Positions 50,907-61,923 of a stretch of DNA of 64,000 bases are shown here, one piece after another. Numbering within the stretch: the first letter of the stretch is position 1; every line of letters begins with the position of its first letter. The translations under genes were made by a program, and so were the position numbers. The notes under the pieces are model-generated. The model saw nothing but the letters and a program-made list of their open reading frames with translations, had not been told where the DNA came from and ran no database searches. Source of the DNA: Chondrosia reniformis (taxonomy: Eukaryota; Porifera; Demospongiae; Chondrillida; Chondrillidae); assembly GCA_947172415.1 (NCBI GenBank), contig OX359191.1, positions 7,859,130 to 7,923,129 of the forward strand. Direction: 5' to 3'.

Positions 50907-53900
50907 TTAATCGAAAGTTATTTTAGATCCTCTAAACTCTTGAAACCCTCCTCTTCCTCCTCTTCCTCCTCTTCCTCCCCTCCCTCCTCCTCTCCCTCGA
51001 CCTCCACCTCCTAGATGAAGAGACAAAGGTTTATAATTTTCTAGGCCACACTGCAGGTACGTATACATCCACACTCCGAATTTTTAATTTTAAAATGGGA
51101 ATGGATAGGTCAACAATGTACACTACACTTTACCTAGTACTCGTGTGGAGATATGGTGCATTAGATGTGTGTACTTACGGAATCCTCCGCCTCCTCTACC
51201 TCTGCCACGCCCACCTGATCCAAGGGTGTTTGATCTCTCTTGTGCAAACTGGACTGAAATATTCCTCCCATCAATCTCCCTCCCTTGAAGCATATCCCTA
51301 GACTTGCTAGCAGATTCTACATCTGAAAACTCCACAAAACCGAATCTACAAGAAGGATATATATCAAACTCCATCATATACTCGACAAAACAAAACATTG
51401 TTAGTATACATACAATCCCCGTATTAGGATCCTCTCTTAGAAAAAGTATCAGATCAAGTATTTACACTGTCCTGGCAGGTGCCATCATGTTCTACCCTCA
51501 CAGTCTCCACCTCCCCTCACAGTCTCCACCTCCCCTCACAGTCACCGCCTCCCCTCACAGTCTCCGCCTCCCCTCACAGTCTCCGCCTCCCCTCACAGTC
51601 TCCGCCTCCCCTCACAGTCTCCGCCTCCCCTCACAGTCTCCGCCTCCCCTCACAGTCTCCGCCTCCCCTCACAGTCTCCGCCTCCCCTCACAGTCTCCGC
51701 CTCCCCTCACAGTCTCCGCCTCCCCTCACAGTCTCCGCCTCCCCTCACAGTCTCCGCCTCCCCTCCCAGTCTCCACCTACCCTCTGGACTCTCCAGTGTC
51801 CCTGTCTGTGGCTATTCTGACTTCATTGGCTGATTTGAAGACTCTCTGGAGGGTATCTCTTGAGGTATCATATGACAAACTCATGACTATCAAGGTTTTG
51901 CTGGGGGCTCGATCTTCATCATTGAATCTCCCTCCTCCACTCTGCCCCCCTCCACGCCCTCTCCCTCTCCCACGTTGCCTATCCCCGGACCCAAAGGAAC
52001 CTCCCCCACCGCTAAAGGAGTTTCTTGGCCTTGCCTGCTCAATACGGAGAGTGTAGCCATTAAGATTTGAACCACTTAGAGAAATAGCTTTTTCCAGCTC
52101 CTCAGAAGAACCAAAATCAGCATATGCCATCCTGTTAAAACAGTGGAAGGGAGAGGTATATATATGTATATGTATATCCATTTTGCCATACAGACACTAT
52201 GTTCATTTGGATGAATGGTTACCATAGCAACCTTTACCACTCCACTACAAGACCACGCCCACTCCACTACAAGACCACGCCCCCTCTGCCATATGGCCTC
52301 ACATACCCTCTGCCGGTTACTCTGATATCGGTTGGCTCCAAGTCAAACCCTCCAAAGAACTCATAAATGCTATCTTGATCATTGGTTCCAACATTTCCTA
52401 GGAATGCAGTTAGAACTGCAGGGGAGAGGGAGTCAATGATGACAAACAGCTACCTGTACATACATACTTTGCAGTTGTAGATAACATTTAGTTAATGCAT
52501 TAGATTTAACACAGGCTCATAACTTGAACCTTCTTCGGAAGACTCTTGTTTTGGCTTCTTAGGTGTCATCTCTGCAGCTCGCTGTCCACCCTTTCTCTTC
52601 AGTCCGACAACAGCCTCTTGGTCGTCTTCTTTACTCTCACTATCCTCAGAACTGACACTCTCCTTCTTGCCATTCTCCTCTTCACTCTCTTCTTCTTCTT
52701 CTTCTGAGCTACTTTGTTCCTCTGCTTTACCATTTACTTTTTTAGATTTTTGATCTGCCATCTTTTTGGTCACCGCCTTGGCCTACAACAGGGATATTGA
52801 AATGGTACATTTAAACATGGTCAATGTCTCATCAATCTGGTTCAATTATAAAAGATTGCATAATCTGTACCTTATCTGCACTGTCGTCAGAATCATCTTC
52901 TGAATCTTCACTGTCATCAGAATCTGATGGAACTGGCTTGCGTGGAACTGGCTTTTTTGAAACTGGTTTAGCTTCTTTTTCCTCATCTGATTCTTCATCA
53001 CTTGAAGATTCTTCAGAGCTAGATTCACCTGCTGGCTCCTTTGCCTTCTTCTTTATAGCTGTGACTTTCTTGGACGGTGAAACAAGTCTACTGTCCATAT
53101 CCTCTTCGTCAGAAGTACTGCTGCTGCTGCTCTCGGCTTTGCCTCTCTTCTTGGTGTTCTTCAGGGCAGCCTGAACTGGTGTGATGGCCTTTCCCTTCAC
53201 CTTTGGAGTCGCAATCTCTTCCTCTTCTGACGAGGTCTCAGAGTCACTGTCTGTAGCTGGTTTGGGGGGAGGCGGAGCCTTAATCACTGCCTTCTCCTGG
53301 AGGAGTGAGGAGGGAATGTATTACATTAAATCATACAAGGAGGACAAGAATGTAATGAGGTATGCTACAAAATGTGTTTCCCAGTCACAAGTCTTAATCT
53401 TACAGAAGTAGTAACAAGACACAAACATTTGCCAACTAAACCAGACACTAAGCTAAACCAGACACTACACTAGTACAAAATGATCCACTTTGTTATACAT
53501 AAACACGTATGATCAGGGGATTGTTTATTGCTCAATACTAGTCTATGAAATCAACATGGCAATGGTAGATCTATTATACACACAATACATTAGCTACATA
53601 TGTAAGTAAGCAGACACTATCTACAATAGGATAGCCAGTCTCCCATTGGTACATTTACTACATATGTACATATCTATGGGCACAATTTGAACATAATACA
53701 TATATGACTAGTCAATAGACAGGTCTATATACATCATGTCGTAGCCTTTGCATGTGACTAGTGTAATTGACTGGCCCTTTCATATACACAGTTTTCAACT
53801 ACCAATCAAATGTGGAATTACTATATATACCAAACTATAAAACTTCAGTCACTCACTGCTTCAGTATTATATTAACTTACTGTCATGCATTTAACAGATA

Positions 53901-54648
53901 AGAGGGTCTATGTCTGCTGAACATTGTTTAATATCATCAAGTTAGGTGGCAATAGCATAGGTATAATAGAGAAAGCCACACTATCAATACATCCAGTTAC
54001 CATTAAATGTGTCAAAACCCGACTATCCTTCACATCCCAGGTTAACCTCTAAAGTACAGTGAACTGCTAGGGTTAATATCTACGAATCCTTTTAAAAGGG
54101 CTAAGGTTATTAAAGAGAAGAACGCGGGAGGATAAGGCAGATTCATAAGAACTTTAGCGTGAAGAGTATAATAAAACACAACCATTCACCTTCAACCATT
54201 TATAGATCGTGCATATCGTAAAGGACTTGCAAACCTGTTTTGTCTTCTTCTTATCCTTCTTGGACTTCTTTGACTTGCTGACCACCTCATCATTGGCTGG
54301 CGGAGGTCTCTTCTGCGAGACCTTGGCACTCCCGTCCTACGGTATGAAATAAAATAAATGAATAAGCAGTAGCAATAGGAGATAGATTCCGCAGTAGTCA
54401 CGTTCCGTAATCTAACCTAAGTCACTGCCGTATATATCATTGTACTCATCACTACATTAGCAATATGTCCGCACATATTTAAAACGAGCTAGGGTCGAGC
54501 TAATTCATACCCAACTGGTAGGACTATGGGCTCATTGGAAATTAAACAATAAACCAACAAATTCATATTCCTTAAATTTCATTCCGTATATAAAGATCTT
54601 GGCGACGGAGCTTGAATATACCTTTGATTTCTTCTTGTCTTTGCTCAT
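50907..54648 (-). CDS. Nucleolin-like protein: acidic tracts, two RRMs, RGG tail
   Basis: 512 residues. Exons (minus): 54648-54622, 54336-54235, 53296-52871, 52782-52530, 52415-52307, 52131-51781, 51345-51179, 51010-50907. The N-terminal half alternates Lys-rich blocks with Ser/Glu/Asp runs (CK2-type sites). RRM1 starts LTAFLGNVGTND with RNP1-like GMAYADFG; after a Gly/Arg linker, RRM2 has TLIVMSLSYDTS and GFGFVEFS. The tail is a GAR domain of RGG repeats ending GSKITFD. Vertebrate nucleolin has four RRMs, so this resembles the shorter fungal/plant type. It would act in the nucleolus in rRNA transcription and processing. The donor after 52530 (GTTCAA) is weak; an alternative, GTTATG, would end exon 4 about six bases later in the same phase. 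Confidence 0.82.
51490..51779. repeat. 19-bp minisatellite, about 15 copies
   Basis: Units of TCCGCCTCCCCTCACAGTC, homogeneous in the middle, with CCACCT and CCTACC variants at the ends. It fills most of the nucleolin-like gene's intron between exons 51781-52131 and 51179-51345 and ends one base before the donor side of the upstream exon. Long Ser/Pro/Leu frames across it are artefacts. Confidence 0.97.
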
Positions 54649-54874
54649 CGTTCTGTAAACGTATAGGCAAGCACGTGTCTGCTATTACACGTGGAGCAGA
54701 TTGCGCAATATCGGTGCGCCGCCCAGCTAGGAAGGTTATAATAATTACACTTTCCATATATAAACACCGAAGGCTTATAAATCTGTAAGACTTTGATATG
54801 GAAATATGTAACTAATATATAAATAAAGACATTATATATATATATATGTACATTCACATTAGAAAAGAGTGTTT

Positions 54875-57800
54875 CTATTGCTCTGGCTCTCTCATTCTCT
54901 CCAACTGCATCTGAGCTAATGCAAGATCCCTTTCCAAAGCCGTCTTCTGTAGCAACAAGTTTTTGTTCATAGAATCTTGTAACTGCAGAGCCAGTAGCAG
55001 ACATTGTAAATGTACATTAAAAGTGTGAGAATTTTCTAGAGAAACTCACTGCTTGTCTCTTGAGTAACTGAAAGTTTTCATGACGTAGTCGGCTGTTTTC
55101 TGTAGTTATTTCCTCAAGCTTCTTAAGTAGTAGGTCTAAACACAAAGAACAAGATATATTAGGTTTATGTTCAGCATATATACATACACAGAAGTGATTC
55201 AATACTTGCCTAGAGTCCCATTGCCATCAATATCCTCAGGTATTATACAGTTTTTTTGTACCTTCACAAAGTGAATAAATGAGAATTAACCATTTATTTT
55301 TGATGCAGTTAGAAGAAACCCCCTAAGTTTCAATATACTTCTTTAATACATTGTATGTTTCACTTAAACAAGGTATAATTTTTATTTATTTTTATTCTAT
55401 ATACAAATATCATTGTGTACACTACTGCTTACTTCTGATATTTCCTTGATAGAACCCATACCAGAAGCAGCTTGCTTTTTCAGAGAAGATGGAGAGCCAT
55501 GAGAATTGTATTGTAGATTTCTAACAACACTGTTAGCTGTCCGTGGAGAATAAGCCGAGGCCCTTCTAGGAGAGTCTTCAACTTTAGGTGATCCTGAGAG
55601 CTTAATGGTGGGATTTGTGTCAAACTGCATAACAGCAGGCGTGCTGAGAACACGATTCCTTCTAGTGGCAGAATAAGATTGCTTTGATATGTTTCTCTTG
55701 AGTGGCATTGATTCTTTCTGTTCAATCGGACAGCTAGCCTGATGGAGCAAAGGTCTATGCCCTCCAACAGGAGATGAAGGCACAGATTGAGACAGCTGAA
55801 CTGAAGGATAGTTTTCCTCCTCGGAAAGCCCTTCTATACTGCTCTCATGATCCATCCTTTGTGTACGTGCTACCAGGAGATTGCTGCTTGAAGAGGCTGA
55901 TTTACTATGCAGTCTCACGTCTTCCAGTGACTGCACCAAGCTTGTCTTGTTCGGTATTTCCCAATCATCCTTTGCTTTGAGACCAACTAGGATCGCAGAT
56001 TCACCATCAGGTACACTTTGTCGTATCTTCTTTTTTGTTGAAAGAGCTTTCATGCGTTTGAAAATACTCTTCTTCCTCTTTGGCGGGTCAAGCGGACTTG
56101 AAGACTGGTCTATTACAAGGGCTTCACCATATGACTGTGATCGATCTCTTGATTTACTCTCCTCTGAATTTGTTGACACTTTTGTTGAGCCAGTGCTAAT
56201 GGTGTTTGATCTATGGCAATATCATGGATACGTATATAAATCGGCCTTCGCTTGATAAATCTGCTAATCTATTACCTTTCTGGTGTCACAATAACTTCGT
56301 GATCTTTACCAAAGAAGGAAATGTCATTGTAACTACCTTGCCTGGGTCCCATCTGAATATACAAATTTGATTTAGTAAGGCCAAACAGAAAAAGAATACA
56401 AAAATAGGAAATGGTAAATACAAAAAGAACATTTAACCTTTGTTGGCTCTTCATCTGCATTTTTACGAATGAGCCTCGGAGAGAGCAAGTATTCAGCTCC
56501 CAGCCCCTTGGATTTAGGGGGAAAGAAACGTCCAAAGTTCAGAGATGGTTTTCTCTTGGTCTTGGCTTTGGTGTCTGTTTCAGACTGTGCATAAATATGA
56601 CAGATGCTGCTACAATAATTAGTAACATTGTTAAATTGGCATACTTTATGACGTCCACGCTTCTTTCCAGAGGTTTCACCATAGAGTTCCTTGACCAGTT
56701 GGACAAACAACTGCTGTCTAGTTCGAATCTGCATGTGATGTATACAATACATATGCTAACTATATAATGATGTGTGCATCATTTATCATTTGGCAACTGA
56801 CATTAAGTTCTTTGAACTTGGAAGTGTTTCTTGCACTTATTTCAGCATTTATGAGCAGTGTCAATAAAAATTCTCTAAACTCTGGACCCTATATTAATTT
56901 AAGCCTTGTTCATTTTTAAACACATAACATATGTTGTAAGTGTAGGCATGTGTATATAGAATCTTTCTATTGTTAACTCTCCTGTTAAGTAATTAGATCA
57001 CCAAAGGATGGCTCAAACTACTAAGTGGTTAATGTAGATACAAAAACACTTAAATCAATTATGTAATAGAGAGCATTTTCAAAAGATGTAATATAATTCA
57101 AAGGAGGTAGCTAACACGCATGAAGAGGCCTTAGATCTCATTATTATGTAGCCTTAAAAACAAACCAAATACGTATGTTGTAGGAAGAGTAGAAACACTT
57201 AGGAATTACAGATAATGTGTTATAATTATCAGCTATTACAAACCTTTTTAAAGACTGGTGGAACTGGCAGAATTGGTTCAAATCTTTCCACTGACTTTCT
57301 GGAAACTAAACAGACCTTTAGGAAGAGGAGCATTATAAAACAGAACGGCTAAGCAGTCATAAATCTACAATAGTGATCTTAAGTAAACTACAGCTCAATG
57401 AAGGGACTAGTTTACTAGCTACAGTACAATAATAACGCCCCAAAGATATGTAGCTATATCCTTGGAGCATCAAATTACACTGTGGCTCCAAAAGGCTGAA
57501 ATCATATATTATTCAACAGATATGGCCTACTAGTCAAACTAACTTGACTAGATCTCATTAACTACTTTACTGTCAATCTTCCTCAGGTTACATAAGAAGC
57601 AGGGTAACAACAGACAGACACTAAGTAAACCTAGCGGGAGGTTAGGTAGAAATGCTTTACCTTATATATTGTGTCATCAGCATTCGCCTGCTCCACTTGA
57701 ATAACCACGAAAATATGTAAAAAATTTGACCTGATGCTCGAGGGACAAAATGGTGTGTTCTCATCCTTAGGGGAGTATGGACAAATATGCTGAAGATTAC

Positions 57801-60800
57801 AGGTAGCATGTATATATATACATAGTGAAACACTTATAGAACACATTAGCAAAGTAGACTGCTGTTAGATACGTACCATAACAACACTCTCTTGAACCTG
57901 CCTACTACATACATATATACATTATGAGCCTAACAGTCGACTCACTTGAAAAACAATGGTCACTACATCATTTCCAATGTGCCTTTTCCTTTCAATCTAA
58001 TGCAAGCAACAAAGTTTTCAGAACATAAATGTATGAATATCGTTATATAACCCCATCACAAACCTGTTGTCGATCCAGGGGTTCATAGGGCAGGAAAGTG
58101 GACACATGAAACATGATCTCCCTAATGTTGGGAAAAACAGCTGATTTGGCGGAAAATGCTATACATATGTATAGGCCATACATTAGGTACAATATAGAGC
58201 AAATATGACTACAAATATACACAGGTAGAAATGTCTTCTACAAATACATCGTACTACATATTGAGATGGGAAGGACACGTTTGGAGATTCAAACAAGTTG
58301 TATACAAGGTTCAATTTTCCACTAAAGGAAAAATATCCAAAAACTGTCAGAAACTTACTTCTCTGCACACAAGGTGCCTTACAATGAAGTTTGTTTGGCT
58401 GTACTGTGATACATGTGTGTTGACAAACCAACCAAGATACATTGTTTGCAATAGTAAAAACTCACCTGCCCTCAAAAACAGTAAAAATAGATTCTGTTCC
58501 AGTCATGTCGTCTTTAGTGTCCAGCCCTGCTTTGTATCTAAATAATACATTCAGACATGATCTCATTACATTAGTAGAGGAACAGAGCTGCAAAAGCCTT
58601 CCTAACCTGAGTACTGAAGGATCTTATGTTCACATACAATTTTGTATAAACACATACACATATCTAAAATGCTATGGCAACACAATGCATATCTACGTAG
58701 ATATCAGTTGTCCTCTTATCATAAAGAGCAAGTAAAATGGCTGTCTTATTCAATGTACTATGATTGGCAATTATAAATATAGGAATTGCTAATATTTCTC
58801 TGAAAGAAGAATTTGAACCAGATACATTAATCCCCCTACCTTTACATACATATGTGTGGTAATTGAGTTTAATTGCCAATGTACAGCAGTACGTGCATTA
58901 ACTTTAACAACAAGAGATGTTGAACCATAAGAAGTAGGGGAAAATACCTTTTGAATCCTTTTAGCTTTACACGATCTCCTATCATATCCAAGAACTCATC
59001 CATTGCAGGCGAATGAAATTCATTACTAAACATCTCATTCTCTGTTTTCTACACGTAATGGAACAACACAGCGCCTTAAAGGCAGGAAAGAGAAGGACTT
59101 GGTTAGCTCTTACCTGACCATATTTTTGATACATGATACCAAATTTGTAGCAACTGTAGATGGCATGTTCATCATATTTCTTTATTAGTTCTTTAGCCTA
59201 ACAGAAATACAAATGTCAGAAACAGTACAAATAGAGCTACACCATAGTTAGAAGACCAACCATAAGTACATTTATAGCAACTGCATTCAGTAATAGTTAA
59301 TAAGTAACAGTAAACAGTACCAAAATGGAAGACCTACATTTGAAAAGAATCATTGTTATGGAAACTTATAAAATCTTAATTTTCACTGAATATAACCACA
59401 ACAAAACACAAAGTCGTATCATTAAGCTAATGACAATAACAGAGAAAACTTACATCTGGTAGAGCAACAAGCTCCAGCTTCTGAATAACTAGATTCTTTC
59501 CACGTGGGCTTTCATTTTCCAGCTGTGACAAAGTAACAAGAAGGGGACAGTTACATGATGAATCTGGTAAAATACTTAATAGCTACAAAGCCCACTAGTA
59601 GGAAGCCCATAAAGTGGGAATAATCAAGTCAATGCTCAAATTATACTGTAATTCATACAAGAGTGTCTAGTTCTTGAGTCAAAACCATAAATATGTATTA
59701 CTACATAATAACATCACCATACTCACCGACACAAAGTCCCATGGAGATGGGTCCTTGAAGAAGGTGTGAGCCTTGTACTCACTATAGCAATTCTCATACT
59801 CTGTCCTAATAGGAAGACCAATAAATACACACCTAAAAGTATTGAACAATTTTCAAACTATATACACAGTTGATATAGTACCCTAATGGTCATGCATATA
59901 TAATATTTTCAAGTCATTTGTCATTGTATATTATATGTACCTGATGATGACTCTATACGTGGGATCATAATATGGTTCTCTGTTGTCTAGACAAACTGAC
60001 ATTAAGATATGTTTCCCTGCAACATCAGTTCCAATATAGTTCTCATGTTTCTATATACATAGCAATGCAATATATGTATGTAAAAAGAATTTTAATCACG
60101 TTTTTACTTTCTAATAGATTTAAAAGTAGCCATAGGAAGATTTAATTAGATAACTACATACTACAGACCTTATAAAGCATAATTGGGATTGTTTAGCTGG
60201 TACCTTTCCATAGAAGTTCCTCCCATACATGTAGGCATTAGAATCGCTGGTAATTTTTAGATGTTCTGTAGCAACATCTTGAGCACTCCAAAACCCATTC
60301 TCATCTCTCGCAATCTCATATTCTTCCCCCAACACCCAGAAGCTATCTGGTTGCAGTAATACAACCATGGGCAACAGCGGTCTCACACCAGAGTGCTGTA
60401 GAGACTCTTGCGCCTGCATTAATACCTAACAGTTTAAGATTTGCAAGTCAACTGAATCATTATCTCCAAACAAAATCTGATTAGAAAAACATAACTGATC
60501 TACATAGCTTGTACAGTAACTAATATATTAATTATAATAATTACACATCACATTTAAACCATATCTCTAATAAATGCACTCAATTACATACATATCATAT
60601 ATCTACTACTCATACATGTAGTACAGTGAACTCTAAAGTATTTTAAAGTATAGGGAGAGCTTAACTATTGGCATTCTATTACCTCATCAACCAGAACAGA
60701 TGAATTTCTCTTTTGCAATTGGATCTGACTTGTTTTTGGCGATACTGGTAGTGATTCCTGATCACTGGATTCATCAAAGTCTTTAAGCTTTATTGAAATC

Positions 60801-61923
60801 TACAGTATGACAGTAATGCAATATCTTCATTATTTAGAAGAAGTTTCCTTTTTAGGATATGGGCCTGGGGAGAAGGCCATTTAATATGCAGTAATCACCT
60901 CTGAAAGCTCTGACGCTGGCTTCTCTTCTTCTACAGAATCCAGTAAACGAGAATCAGTCAGAAAGCCATTCTGCAAGATATATACAAAAAAATTAATTGA
61001 CTCAGCATCTACATACATGTATACATACGTACTACTGAAAAGAGTGAATTATAGTTTAAATTTCCTAAAATGTGGTCGCACATTTCTGATGGCTACTAGA
61101 ACTCACTTCCAGTTTCGTCATTAGTTCCAAAAAGCTTGGACTCAAACTCATATCACGATTCTAATATGGAAAATAAAAGAAATGTTATTTTTCTGTTACA
61201 TAGCATTAATTGTATGACATATGTAGTATGTTCACAAACAGAAGCAATTACTAATTCACAACCAAGTATACATGATAAGGAATGACTAAATAATCTAATG
61301 ATTCTTGTCAACACTACCACAACCATTTACAAAACATACATCCATCACTTCTGTGCTTTCTATTGTGCTACTTGAGTTTGTGGTGACGCTCATCTCCTCT
61401 TTGGTCTTGTCCGAGTCTACCAAAGGCTCATCAAGACTAACGGAAGGTAAGGAGATTCGTTATTAGTTTTACAAGCCAACATGCACTAGAACGTCTATGT
61501 GAGCACACACATTTATGGTAACTTGAGCTACACGTAACAACGACAGTTTAGTAACTAATCAATACTCAATGAGAAGCAAGTTCATAGCTAAAGTTATCCT
61601 AAACCGCATATTGAATGCTGCTATCGCTGCTGATACAAACATACTGAGACTAGAATCTATTACTACCCACAATGCTATTAAATGTAAAACAAATTCCCAG
61701 AGTCTATTCTCCTTTGCAGCACATTTACAGATCGATCGTTATCAACTTCAAAGTTTAGATAGCAAAGATAACTAATATTTGAAATAAACTTTCGCCTTCA
61801 CTTCGACAACCTAACTGAATATATCACTAACGTTACACACCTTCTTCTTCGTCAAATCAAAGATCAATAACGGCAATTGTATAGCTTCTATACCCACCTT
61901 CGGCTTCCGTCTTCCAACTCCAT
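54875..61923 (-). CDS. RAP1GAP: Rap1 GTPase-activating protein (RAP1GAP/RAP1GAP2 type)
   Basis: 944 residues, 24 coding exons (minus): 61923-61898, 61436-61340, 61160-61107, 60970-60899, 60799-60683, 60425-60204, 60050-59941, 59832-59727, 59522-59454, 59197-59114, 59048-58948, 58537-58466, 58121-58064, 57996-57946, 57765-57661, 57315-57244, 56888-56802, 56728-56645, 56584-56438, 56352-56276, 56210-55433, 55261-55210, 55135-55050, 54982-54875. A GoLoco-like segment spans 51-67 (FLELMTKLE..DSR). The RapGAP domain (about 235-500) includes [53 protein letters not shown] and FREFLLTLLINAE; the catalytic Asn thumb is N405 in HIGND. The tail is Ser-rich and ends in a coiled coil. The intron after 55210 uses a GC donor. 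The 60-bp intron 56585-56644 has no stop and keeps frame. It inactivates Rap at membranes. The start was chosen by phase; the alternative frame of exon 1 does not join. Confidence 0.92.

Noticed and set aside
51304..52056. 250-codon plus-strand frame rich in Ser, Pro, His and Leu
   Set aside because: Lies antisense to nucleolin-like exons and consists of the 19-bp minisatellite read in frame.
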